Part shown: positions 13,653 through 24,606 of the stretch, piece after piece
Position numbering within the stretch: position 1 is the first letter of the stretch
How the letters are laid out: each line of letters begins with the position of its first letter
Assembly: GCF_030651185.1 (NCBI RefSeq)
Contig: NZ_JAUSCJ010000001.1
Span: 1 to 64,000, forward strand
Origin: Phenylobacterium sp.
Lineage (GTDB): Bacteria > Pseudomonadota > Alphaproteobacteria > Caulobacterales > Caulobacteraceae
Length of the DNA stretch: 64,000 nucleotides
Direction of reading: 5' to 3'
Notes under the pieces: generated by a model
The model's database searches: none
What the model saw: the letters and a program-made list of their open reading frames with translations, nothing else
Told to the model about the DNA's origin: nothing
Translations under genes and position numbers: made by a program

Positions 13653-14384
13653 GTGTCGCTGGACCTTTTGAAGGCCAATGTCGGTTCGACGTTCGTGATC
13701 CCGGCGGACGGCCGCATCGCCTTCGAGAACGAGCCGACACCCCTGCCCGGACCGCGCCTGTTCCTGAGCGGATGCCGGGCGGGCAATCAGGTCGTCCTGC
13801 GCCACGATGTCGGCGCCCGGACCGCCCGGGCCGTGGAGGACCTGGTGGCCAACGAGCCGCCGTGGTTCGACGCCGCGTCCGATCCCGCCTGCCTCGGCGA
13901 GCTGATCGCGCTGATGGCGCGCGACACGCCGGCGGAGAACGTCAGCCGCTCGATGATCTATCGCCTGCCCCACGGCCTGACCTTCGCCTCCGAGACAAGG
14001 CTCCTGCGCAGCGACACGGCCGAGGGGCTGGATTGGCTGGCGAACCTGGCCCAGGCCGGGATGCCGCAGCATCTGCTGGAGGCGGGCTTTCTGGGGGCCG
14101 GCGACTTCTGGACGCCCTGGTGTGTGGCCCTGGAGGGCGAGACCATCGCCGCCATGGGCTTCGCCGCGCGGATCGCGTCCTGCGCGGCGGATATCGGGGT
14201 CTACACGTTTCCCGGCTTCCGAGGCCGTGGCCTGGCGGTGGCGGTGACCGCGGCCTGGTCAAGCCTGCCCGAGCTCGCCGATCGACCGCTGTTCTACACG
14301 ACCCTGACCACCAATCTGTCGTCGCAACGGGTGGCGGCGCGGCTCGGCCTGCCGGCGTTCGGGGCCAGTGTGCGGGTGAGCTGA
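13653..14384 (+). CDS. GNAT-type N-acetyltransferase, 243 aa
   Basis: The C-terminal half carries a GNAT acetyl-CoA loop in FPGFRGRGLAVAVT, close to the R/QxxGxG/A motif A, followed by a helix and a strand ending LFYTTLTTNLSSQRVAARLG. The N-terminal ~110 residues are a family-specific extension. The start is GTG at 13653, 2 bp after the M61 stop, so the two are probably co-transcribed. It ends 13 bp before the convergent metallophosphoesterase. Acceptor substrate unknown; the GNAT assignment itself is reasonably safe. Confidence 0.8.
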   Translation: MSLDLLKANVGSTFVIPADGRIAFENEPTPLPGPRLFLSGCRAGNQVVLRHDVGARTARAVEDLVANEPPWFDAASDPACLGELIALMARDTPAENVSRSMIYRLPHGLTFASETRLLRSDTAEGLDWLANLAQAGMPQHLLEAGFLGAGDFWTPWCVALEGETIAAMGFAARIASCAADIGVYTFPGFRGRGLAVAVTAAWSSLPELADRPLFYTTLTTNLSSQRVAARLGLPAFGASVRVS

Positions 14385-14397
14385 ACCCAGGCGCGCG

Positions 14398-15975
14398 CTA
14401 GATCCTGAACCGCACGAACAGCGGATGCCCCCGCCTCGGCGCGACATTGGGGGCCGCCCAGTCCTGGCCGCCGACGCGGGCCTGGAACGCCGCGCCGCCG
14501 GCGAAGTTCGAGACCGTCCCCGTGGGGCACCCGAAGCGCAACTCGACGGGCGGCCCGCCGGCCCGGTCGTAGGTCGCCACGCCCTCCGAACCGCGGGCTC
14601 CAGCATTGTCCTGCAGCCAGAAGCGGGTGACGTGGCCCTTGGGGATCACCGTGGGCGGGCCGACGACATAGCGCCCATGGACCTCGGTCGCGGCGCGACG
14701 CACCAGGTCGCTGGTCCCCTGGGTGTTATCCACCGTGACATAGGTCGAGAAGTCGAAGTTCGGCGCATAGACCAGGGTGTCGGCCGGCGCCGCGTGGTCC
14801 TCAATGGCATAGGTCCCGTCGGCCCGCGCGGTCACCTGGCGCAGGCGCGGCGTCAGGGTGGTGGTGTCCACCTCGATGAAGGTGGGGTGCTTGGTCCCGA
14901 TGTCGGGGCGGCTGGGGCAGTCGAAGCCGGTGTTCACATAGTTGATGAAGCCGTCCTTCAGGCCCGACTTCGGCGCGTGGGTGTGGCCGAAGACCACCAA
15001 CTCGGCGCCGTTTTGCAGGGCCAGGCGCTGGGCGAACCAGGCCAGGTAGCGGCCGTTGACGTCGGCGGCGGCGGCCTTGGCGGCCGAGAGGTCGCCCCCC
15101 ACGGCGGTGGCCCAGCGGGCCCAGAGGCCCTGATAGTTCAGCTTCACCTCCCCGAGATTGGTGGTGCGGCCATCGGGCAGCAGGATCGGCTCGGCCTCGC
15201 TGATGCCGGTGGTCTTGACCGCGTAGTTCACGGCCGACTCGATCAGCGAGCCGTTGATGGAGCCGGCCAGCTTGGTGAGCTCGATGCCGTTGGGAGCGCC
15301 CTGGTCGGGCAGGTCGGCGACACTGCGGCCCGGCGGCAGGTCGCGGGCCAGCATGTAGGCCACCGAGCGGGTGACGAAATGGCCGAGCGGCAGAGGGGCC
15401 AGCGGGGTTGAGAGGTCGGGCGCATTGAACATGGTCCAGCGGTGACCGTGGGAACAGGCCAGGCGACGGTCGGGGGCCAGCGGGAAATAGGCCTCATCGT
15501 CGCGCACCTGGATTTTGTAGCCCTCGCGGCTGACAAGGAAGTCCACGTCGCGCTGAGTGACCCCCATGTCATGGTTGCCGGGGATATAGGTCACCCTGCC
15601 CTTCAGGGCCGAGAGCACCTGAGCGAGCTTGGCCCTCGGCCCGAAGATCGCCGGATTGGCGGCCGCGATCTCCCGGAACCCTGGTGGCCGGCGGTTGGGC
15701 GGATAGGTCCAGTAGTCGATGAAGTCGCCCAGGATGATCAGCTCGCGGACCTGATCGGCCTGCGCGATCACATGGTCCAGCAGGGCGACCAGGAACGGCT
15801 CGTGGAAGTCCTTCTGATACCAGACGGTGGGCGAGTTATCGCCGATGTGGACGTCGCTGAGGAAGACGACCTTGGTGCGGCTGGGCGCGATGGGCGGCAG
15901 GGCGGCGGCGGCGGATCCGGCCAGGGCGCTGGCCCCGACGCCTGCGACGACCGCGCGGCGGTTGATGCGAGCCAT
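14398..15975 (-). CDS. Exported metallophosphoesterase (calcineurin-like)
   Basis: 525 residues with all five blocks of the dimetal phosphoesterase fold: SDVHIGD (about 39), GDFIDYW (about 83), GNHD (about 133), a conserved His in CSHGHRW (about 173), and GHTHAPKSG (about 330). An N-terminal Arg-Arg motif (INRRAVVAG) before an Ala-rich hydrophobic stretch suggests Tat export, so it probably acts in the periplasm. The C-terminal ~150 residues form an extra beta-rich domain that I do not recognise. It is divergent from the KdpD-like kinase over about 180 bp. The substrate (phosphomono- or diester) cannot be told. Confidence 0.88.
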   Translation of the reverse strand: MARINRRAVVAGVGASALAGSAAAALPPIAPSRTKVVFLSDVHIGDNSPTVWYQKDFHEPFLVALLDHVIAQADQVRELIILGDFIDYWTYPPNRRPPGFREIAAANPAIFGPRAKLAQVLSALKGRVTYIPGNHDMGVTQRDVDFLVSREGYKIQVRDDEAYFPLAPDRRLACSHGHRWTMFNAPDLSTPLAPLPLGHFVTRSVAYMLARDLPPGRSVADLPDQGAPNGIELTKLAGSINGSLIESAVNYAVKTTGISEAEPILLPDGRTTNLGEVKLNYQGLWARWATAVGGDLSAAKAAAADVNGRYLAWFAQRLALQNGAELVVFGHTHAPKSGLKDGFINYVNTGFDCPSRPDIGTKHPTFIEVDTTTLTPRLRQVTARADGTYAIEDHAAPADTLVYAPNFDFSTYVTVDNTQGTSDLVRRAATEVHGRYVVGPPTVIPKGHVTRFWLQDNAGARGSEGVATYDRAGGPPVELRFGCPTGTVSNFAGGAAFQARVGGQDWAAPNVAPRRGHPLFVRFRI

Positions 15976-16156
15976 TCGTGCAAGTCCCCCGTGTGCGGGG
16001 CCGATTAGATCACGGGGAAGCTTGAGCGTGCACCTGGCGAAAAGTGGGGTGAGATTCGTGCGTCAGGACGCGCGCGGCCAAGGCGCCGGGCGGCAAACAG
16101 GTGTTCCCCGCCCCCGAGGGCCGGTAAGATCGCGGACGGCAGTGATCGGCGGCGGG

Positions 16157-17701
16157 ATGACGACTGACTCGAACCTGACGGATGTCCGATCGGCGGCCAC
16201 GCCCGGACGGCGCGCTTGGCGGGTTGAGGTCGCGGGCTATGCCGCGTCGGCGACCCTGGTGGCGGCGGCGAACCTCATCGGTCACCTGGGGGCGTCCCAG
16301 CTCAGCGGCGCCAATCTGGCGATGTTGTTCCTGGTGAGCGTGCTGCTGAGCGCCTTCTGGTTCGGGGTAGGCCCCGCCCTGGCCTCGGCGTGCGCCGCGG
16401 CCCTGAGCTACAATTTCTTCTTCCTGGTTCCGCGCCTGACCTTCCATATCGAGCGGCCGGCTGACCTACTGACCTTCGTGGTGTTCTTCGGCGTGGCGAT
16501 CTCCACAGGCTGGCTGGCGGCCCGGGTCCGCGACCAGGCCCGCAGCGCCGCGCGCCGGGCGAGCGAGCTGGGCGCGTTGCTGGAGGCCAGCGGCGGCTTG
16601 TCGGCGGCCGCCACCCCCGACGAGGCGGCCCGCGTCCTGGCGAAACAGGCGGGGCTTGCCGCCGGCCGCGCGGCCATCGTGCTGCTGCCCGAGACGGACA
16701 CGGTGCGGTTGGCCGCCGGCCCGGAGGGTCTGGTGGAGTTGGCCGACACCACGCGGGCGGCCGCCCTTCAGGCCTGGCGGACGGGGGCCGACAGCGTCGA
16801 TCCGGCCGGCTGGAGCCTGCGGCCCCTTCAGGGGCTGCGCGGCCGGGTCGGGGTGATCGGCCTGCGCGGCGCCTCGCGCTTGAGCCCCGAGCAGTCGGGG
16901 CTTCTCAACGCCCTGCTGCACCAGGGCGCCGTGGCCCTCGAACGCGCCAACCTGGCCACCGCCGCCGCGGAGGTGGACGCCCTGCGCAAGGCCGACCACC
17001 TGCGCTCGGCCCTGCTGAATTCCATCAGCCATGACTTCCGAACGCCCCTGGCCACGGTCCTGGGCGCCTCCACCACGCTGCTCGACTACGAGGCCAACCT
17101 GAAGCCCGCGGTTCGGCGTGACCTGCTGCAGAGCATCGCGCAGGCGGCGCGCCGCTTGAACCGCTATGTCGGCGACCTGCTGGACATGAGCCGGCTGGAG
17201 GGTGGCGCCCTGTCGCCGAAGCGCGAGCTCGTCGACGTGCGCGCGGTCCTGGCCTCGGCGCTGGAGCGCTTGGGCGACCGGCTCGAAGGACGGTCGATCC
17301 GGCGCGACTTCGCCGCCCAGCTCTCCCGGGTGAGCGCCGATCCCGTGCTGCTGGAACAGGCGGTGTTGAACGTCATCGAAAACGCGGCCGCCTACAGTCC
17401 CGAAGGCGCCGCCATCGAACTGGCCGTCCAGGAGGATCTGGGCCATGTGCTGATCTCCATCGAGGACCAGGGCGCCGGTATTCCGCCCGAGGCTCTGGAC
17501 CGCGTGTTCGACCGGTTCCGCCGTCTCGAACAGCCCAGCGACCGCGGGCGCGGTCTGGGCCTGGGTCTGTCCATCGCCAAGGGCTTCGTCGAGGCCATGG
17601 GCGGCCGGATCGCCGCCACCAGCCCCGTCGCCGGGGGAAAGGGAACCCGCATCCTGATCGCCCTGCCCAAGCCCCACCCCACGCCGAGGGAGCTGCTGTG
17701 A
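16157..17701 (+). CDS. DUF4118/KdpD-like sensor histidine kinase lacking the N-terminal KdpD domain
   Basis: 514 residues, against about 900 for KdpD. Residues ~25-115 hold three or four closely packed membrane helices of the DUF4118 type (including SYNFFFLVPRLTFHIERPADLLTF). A GAF-like region follows, then the phosphoacceptor helix with SISHDFRTPLATVLG (H292 by my count), the N box NVIENAAAYSP, and nucleotide boxes DQGAGIPP and GRGLGLGLSIAKG. The cytoplasmic KdpD and universal-stress domains of canonical KdpD are absent. The ATG at 16157 follows a ggcggg purine run; the longer frame from 15827 is antisense to the neighbour's leader. It overlaps the regulator gene by 4 bp. It likely senses potassium or osmotic state. 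Confidence 0.9.
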   Translation: MTTDSNLTDVRSAATPGRRAWRVEVAGYAASATLVAAANLIGHLGASQLSGANLAMLFLVSVLLSAFWFGVGPALASACAAALSYNFFFLVPRLTFHIERPADLLTFVVFFGVAISTGWLAARVRDQARSAARRASELGALLEASGGLSAAATPDEAARVLAKQAGLAAGRAAIVLLPETDTVRLAAGPEGLVELADTTRAAALQAWRTGADSVDPAGWSLRPLQGLRGRVGVIGLRGASRLSPEQSGLLNALLHQGAVALERANLATAAAEVDALRKADHLRSALLNSISHDFRTPLATVLGASTTLLDYEANLKPAVRRDLLQSIAQAARRLNRYVGDLLDMSRLEGGALSPKRELVDVRAVLASALERLGDRLEGRSIRRDFAAQLSRVSADPVLLEQAVLNVIENAAAYSPEGAAIELAVQEDLGHVLISIEDQGAGIPPEALDRVFDRFRRLEQPSDRGRGLGLGLSIAKGFVEAMGGRIAATSPVAGGKGTRILIALPKPHPTPRELL

Positions 17702-18387
17702 GCCTGCGGCCGCGCATCCTGGTTATCGACGACGAGCCTCAGATCCACCGGTTCCTGACCCCGGCCCTGGAAGCGGCGGGGTTCGAGCCGATCCGCGCCG
17801 ACACCGCCGCCGCCGGTCTGCAGGAGATCGCCCGGCGCGCGCCGGACGCGGTGATCCTGGACCTCGGCCTGCCGGACATGGACGGCAAGGTCGCGCTCAG
17901 CAAGGCGCGGGCCTTCTATGCCGGTCCGATCCTCATCCTGTCGGCCCGCGATCGGGAGGTGGAGAAGATCGACGCCCTGGACCTGGGCGCCGATGACTAT
18001 GTGGAGAAACCCTTCGGCGTGGGCGAATTGCTGGCCCGCCTGCGGGTGGCGCTGCGGCGCGGACAGCCGGGGGACGCAGCCCCGCGCGTGGTGCGCGCCG
18101 CGGCCCTGGAGGTCGACCTCGCCATGCACGCGGTGCGCCGGGACGGGGCGGCGGTCCGGCTGTCGCCCAAGGAGTTCGACCTGCTGGCCCGACTGGTGGA
18201 GGGCGTCGGCAAGGTGATCACCCACCGCCAGTTGCTGACCGCCGTCTGGGGCCCCGCCCATGTGGCCGACACCCAGTACCTGCGGGTCTTCATCGGCCAA
18301 TTGCGCCAGAAGCTGGAGCCCGACCCGGCCCGGCCCCGGCACATCGTGACAGAGCCGGGGGTGGGGTATCGGTTCCTGGCCGACTAG
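17698..18387 (+). CDS. kdpE: OmpR/KdpE-family response regulator
   Basis: 229 residues with a receiver domain (acid pocket DDE at 9-11, phosphoacceptor D55 in ILDLGLPDMDG, Lys in VEKPFG at about 103) and a C-terminal winged-helix DNA-binding domain (LSPKEFDLLARL, ending VTEPGVGYRF). Length and order match KdpE. GTG start, 4-bp overlap with the kinase gene, so the pair is translationally coupled. Its stop codon interlocks with that of kup on the opposite strand. No kdpFABC is present in this window, so a likely target is the adjacent kup, although that is inference. Confidence 0.9.
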   Translation: MSLRPRILVIDDEPQIHRFLTPALEAAGFEPIRADTAAAGLQEIARRAPDAVILDLGLPDMDGKVALSKARAFYAGPILILSARDREVEKIDALDLGADDYVEKPFGVGELLARLRVALRRGQPGDAAPRVVRAAALEVDLAMHAVRRDGAAVRLSPKEFDLLARLVEGVGKVITHRQLLTAVWGPAHVADTQYLRVFIGQLRQKLEPDPARPRHIVTEPGVGYRFLAD

Positions 18388-20291
18388 ACGGTCACCTGGG
18401 CGCCCATCTCGACCACGCGCCCCGGAGGAATCTGGAAGAAATCCGTGGGATTGGCGGCATTTCTCACCAGATAGATGAAGAGCTTGTCCTGCCACAGCGG
18501 CATACCCGGCCCCCGGCCCGGCAGGACTGAGCGGCGGCCGAGGAAGAACGACGTCGCCATGATGTCGAACTTCAATCCCTGCCGGCGGGCCGCGCCCAGC
18601 GCCTTGGGCAGGTTGGGCTGCTCCATGAAGCCGCACTGCACCGTCACCCGGCTGAAGTCGGGGGCGAGCGGCTCGACCTGCACGCGCTCGTCCTCGGGGA
18701 CGCGGGGTCGGTCGGCGGTTTCCACCGTGAGGATGATGTTCTTCTCGTGCAGTACCTTGTTGTGCTTGAGGTTGTGCATCAGGGCCACCGGCGCGACGTC
18801 GGGCTGGGACGTGAGGAAGATGGCCGTGCCCCCGATCCGGAAGGGCGGGCGGGCATGCAGGGTCTCCAACAGGTCGGCGAGCGGAATGGACTCGCTCTGA
18901 GTCTTGGCGGCCAGGATCCGCACCCCCTTCAGCCAGGTCCAGATCACCAGGACGATGGCGGCGCCGACCACCACGGGGAACCATCCCCCTTGGACGATGC
19001 GCAGGACGTTGGAGCCCAGAAAGACCAGGTCGATGCACAGGAAGGGAACGACCAGGGCCAGGCTGCCGGCCAGGGACCAATTCCACCGCCTGCGCGCGAT
19101 GACGAACAGCAGCAGGACGGTGACCACCATGGTGGCGGTGACAGCGATGCCGTAGGCCGAGGCGAGGTTCGAGGAATTGCGGAACATCACGAGAAGCCAG
19201 AGCACTCCCACCATCAGGAAGCCGTTGACGGCCGGGACATAGATCTGCCCCGCGACGGTCTCGCTCGTGCGCCGAATATTGATGCGGGGCAGCAGACCCA
19301 GCTGGGTGGCCTGTTGGGTCATGGAGAAGGCGCCGGTGATCACCGCTTGGCTGGCGATCACCGTGGCCGCGGTCACCAGGATCATCACCGGCCAATAGAC
19401 CGCCTGGGGGATCATCCGGAAGAACGGGCTCTCGGCGGCCGACGGGTCGGTCAGCACCAGGGCGCCCTGGCCGAGATAGTTGAGCATCAGGCAGGGGAAG
19501 GCCACCAGCAGCCAGCCCGCGCGGATCGGCCCCTTTCCGAAGTGGCCCATGTCCGCATAGAGCGCCTCGGCGCCGGTCACCACCAGGAAGACGCTGCCCA
19601 GGATAGCCAGGCCCAGCAGTCCATTCTCCGCCAGCAGGCGAACAGCATAGAGGGGGCTGAGCGCCAGCAGGATTTGCGGCGCCTGGACGATGTAGATCAG
19701 GCCCAGGCCCGCCAGGACCAGGAACCAGACCAGGGTGATGGGGCCGAAGAAGCGGCCCACGGCGGCGGTCCCCCGCGACTGCACGAGGAAGAGGCCCGTG
19801 AGGATAACCCCCGCGGCCGGCAAGGCGTAGGGGGCGAACAGCGGCCCCACCCCTGGGGCCAGGGCCAGGCCTTCGGTGGCCGAGAGCACGGAGATGGCCG
19901 GGGTGATCAGGGCGTCGCCGTAGAATAGGGCCGCCCCGCAGACGCCCAGGATCAGCACCAGGCGCGATCGCCGTCCCAGGGCGTTCTGAGCCAGCGCCAT
20001 GAGGGCCAAGGTGCCGCCCTCCCCCTTGTTGTCGGCGCGCATGACCAGACCGGTGTACTTGATGGTGACGATCAGCAGCAGGGCCCAGAAAATCAGGGAC
20101 ACCACCCCGAACACCGCCTGGTCCGTGGCGCCGTTGGCATGGGCCAGCGCCTCCTTCATGGCGTAGAGCGGGCTGGTGCCGATGTCCCCGAAAACCACCC
20201 CGACGGAGCCGAGGGTCAGCGCCCAGAAGCGCCGCCGCGCCGCGCCTGCGTCCCCTGGGGCCGCCTGGCCTGCTCCCTGCCGCGACACCAT
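18384..20291 (-). CDS. kup: Kup family potassium uptake transporter
   Basis: A 635-residue KUP/HAK/KT proton-coupled K+ symporter in the inner membrane. The N-terminal half has about twelve membrane helices, with conserved VVFGDIGTSPLYA in TM1 and DNKGEGGTLAL after TM2, both diagnostic. A cytoplasmic C-terminal domain of ~150 residues follows (VTVQCGFMEQPNLPKAL, SFFLGR). I chose ATG 20291 because a ggagg site sits 5 bases upstream; the GTG at 20303 would place that site inside the gene. A 7-bp-stem hairpin lies in the leader. Convergent with the kdpDE-like pair, sharing a CTAG at the stops. Confidence 0.95.
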   Translation of the reverse strand: MVSRQGAGQAAPGDAGAARRRFWALTLGSVGVVFGDIGTSPLYAMKEALAHANGATDQAVFGVVSLIFWALLLIVTIKYTGLVMRADNKGEGGTLALMALAQNALGRRSRLVLILGVCGAALFYGDALITPAISVLSATEGLALAPGVGPLFAPYALPAAGVILTGLFLVQSRGTAAVGRFFGPITLVWFLVLAGLGLIYIVQAPQILLALSPLYAVRLLAENGLLGLAILGSVFLVVTGAEALYADMGHFGKGPIRAGWLLVAFPCLMLNYLGQGALVLTDPSAAESPFFRMIPQAVYWPVMILVTAATVIASQAVITGAFSMTQQATQLGLLPRINIRRTSETVAGQIYVPAVNGFLMVGVLWLLVMFRNSSNLASAYGIAVTATMVVTVLLLFVIARRRWNWSLAGSLALVVPFLCIDLVFLGSNVLRIVQGGWFPVVVGAAIVLVIWTWLKGVRILAAKTQSESIPLADLLETLHARPPFRIGGTAIFLTSQPDVAPVALMHNLKHNKVLHEKNIILTVETADRPRVPEDERVQVEPLAPDFSRVTVQCGFMEQPNLPKALGAARRQGLKFDIMATSFFLGRRSVLPGRGPGMPLWQDKLFIYLVRNAANPTDFFQIPPGRVVEMGAQVTV

Positions 20292-20309
20292 ACCGACCTC
20301 CACTACTCA

Positions 20310-20329
20310 CCGTCCCTACGAGGGGACGG
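20310..20329 (-). promoter_or_regulatory. Leader hairpin upstream of kup
   Basis: A perfect 7-bp stem (ccgtccc at 20310-20316 and gggacgg at 20323-20329) with a 6-base loop. It lies about 6 bases upstream of the ggagg ribosome site for kup and has no following T-run, so it is not an intrinsic terminator. It could affect translation initiation. The remaining gap to the histidine kinase stop (20330-20416) shows no gene. Confidence 0.4.
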
Positions 20330-20416
20330 CGCAGGAGGTAGCGCCGAGCGGCGTTGCGGTTCGATGCGGGATCAGGGGCCAGGACGTAAGGGCCGCGTAA
20401 AGATCGGCCGGCGGCC

Positions 20417-22932
<2,516 letters not shown>

Positions 22933-23098
22933 CGCCCGGAATCGCCGCCCCCACGGAAAGCGCGACCCTAGGCGGCGAGTCCTTGCGCGCAGGTTTACGA
23001 AATTCAACCTTTGGGACGTGGTAACGCTGATGTTGCGCCGGCCAGAGGCGGCATTCCGTAGGGCGCGACGGCGCGCGTCCGCAACCAGAGCGGTAGCG

Positions 23099-24323
23099 TC
23101 AGGGCGCATCATCCAGGGCCAGAGATAGCGGCGGGGCCACCTCCTCCAGGGACTTTCGCTCGGCATTGATGCCCAGGAACTGCTCGACGATGGCGGCGAA
23201 GATCATCAGGCCGCCCCCCAGCAGGTAGCCCCAGAGAATCTGGTGACGCTCGCCGCTGTCGATCAGGGCGCCGAACAGAGCCGGCCCGCCGACCCCGCCC
23301 AGCAGGGTGCCGAAGGCGTAGAACAGCGAGATGGTCACCGCCCGCACCTCCAGGGGGAAGCTCTCTCCGACCGTGAGATAGGCCGCGCTGGCGCCGGCGG
23401 AGGCGAAGAAGAAGATCACGGTCCAGGCCGCTGTCTGCTGGACCGCCGACAGCATCCCCTGGGCGAACATCCAGCCCGTGATGCACATCAGCACGCCGGC
23501 CAGGCCGTAGGTGGCGCTGATCATCACCTTGCGGCCCAGGCTGTCGAACAGGTGCCCCAGCAGCAGCGGCCCCATGAAGTTGCCCGCCGCGAAGGGCAAC
23601 ATGAACCAGCCGATGGAGGCCGGAGCAATGCCGTAGAAGCGGGTGAGGATCAGGGCTTAGGTGAAGAAGATGGCGTTGTAGCAGAAGGCCTGGGTGGCCA
23701 TCAGCACGACCCCTAGCGCCGTCCCTTGGGATAGCGGCGGAACAGCATGCGGCCGATGTCGAGCCAGGACGTGCGGTGGCCGCTCAGCAGACGCAGGTGC
23801 GGCGCATCGGGGACCGGCGGCAGGGGCTGGCCGGTGTCGCGGGCCACGCGGGTCTCGATCTCCTCGATGATCGCCTCGGCCTCCTCCGGGCGGCCATGGG
23901 TCATCAGCCAACGGGGGCTCTCGGGGATATAGCGACGGACCCAGATGATGATGAGGGCCAGAAGGCCGCCGATGATGAAGGCCGCCCGCCAGCCCCATTC
24001 CTGCGGGACCAGGTTCGGATCGAGCACGATGTTCGAACCGACGGCGCCAAGGGCGGCGCGCCCAGCACCGCGCCGAGAATGTAGGCGCTGCCGGTCAGGC
24101 CGACCTGGCTGGCGGTGAATCCCAGTCCGGAGGGGCTGGCGATGGCAGGCGAAAGCCGGCCCACCAGGGTGACCTCCAGCCCATCCAGGATCCAGGTGAC
24201 CCCCAGCGCGAAGACCACCAGCCAGTGGAACCGGCTCCAGGGCAGCCGGTCCAGGCGTGCGGGCACGTTGGTGCTAAAGGTGGTTGTCAAATTGGAGCTC
24301 TTCCCCGGCGTATCGGAGCCCAA
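23099..24323 (-). pseudogene. MFS transporter pseudogene
   Basis: Pieces of one major-facilitator protein lie in order in shifted frames. Piece 1 (from 24323) has TM1 with WILDGLEVTLVGRLSP and stops matching after SAYILGAVLGA near 24060. Piece 2 (24055 to about 23726) resumes at LGAVGSNIVLD and carries RRYIPESPRWLMTHGR. The loop 2-3 signature and some 80 residues between the pieces are missing, so an internal deletion is likely. Near 23725 a missing G in a G-run shifts the frame after RRYPKG. At 23657-23659 an in-frame TAA replaces the residue expected between AIFFT and ALILTRFYG. Piece 3 then runs intact to 23099. Sequencing error might explain single bases but not the deletion. Confidence 0.85.
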
Positions 24324-24375
24324 CGCGCTACGGCCGACCTTGGTTCCCTGGCCTTGACTGGGCTATGCCTCACCC

Positions 24376-24606
24376 ATGGCCAGCGAGATCATCGTCGACG
24401 CGCGCGGACACCACTGCCCGGTTCCCACCCTCCGGCTGCGCCGAGCGTTGGAGGACGCCGCGCCGGGGGCTCAGGTGCGGCTCTATGCCGACGACCCCAT
24501 GGCGCGGATCGACGTGCCGCACTTCGCGGCCCAAGGCGGTTTCGAGGTCGTGGAACGGGCCGAGGACGGCGGCGTCCTCAGCTTTCTGATCCGGAAACCA
24601 GCTTAG
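24376..24606 (+). CDS. tusA: TusA/SirA family sulfurtransferase
   Basis: A 76-residue cytoplasmic protein with the family signature CPVP (Cys14), the persulfide-carrying cysteine, in DARGHHCPVPTLRLRRAL. The rest follows the compact two-layer TusA fold (VRLYADDPMARIDVPHF, then a final strand LSFLIRKP). TusA proteins relay sulfur for tRNA thiolation, molybdopterin or other pathways; which one applies here is not clear. Its 3' end overlaps the convergent BrkB-family gene by 29 bp. It is divergent from the broken MFS gene. Confidence 0.9.
   Translation: MASEIIVDARGHHCPVPTLRLRRALEDAAPGAQVRLYADDPMARIDVPHFAAQGGFEVVERAEDGGVLSFLIRKPA

Noticed and set aside
15827..16156. A 110-residue N-terminal extension of the KdpD-like kinase
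   Set aside because: It lies antisense to the start of the metallophosphoesterase and across its promoter, and has no KdpD domain features; ATG 16157 starts at a sensible place.
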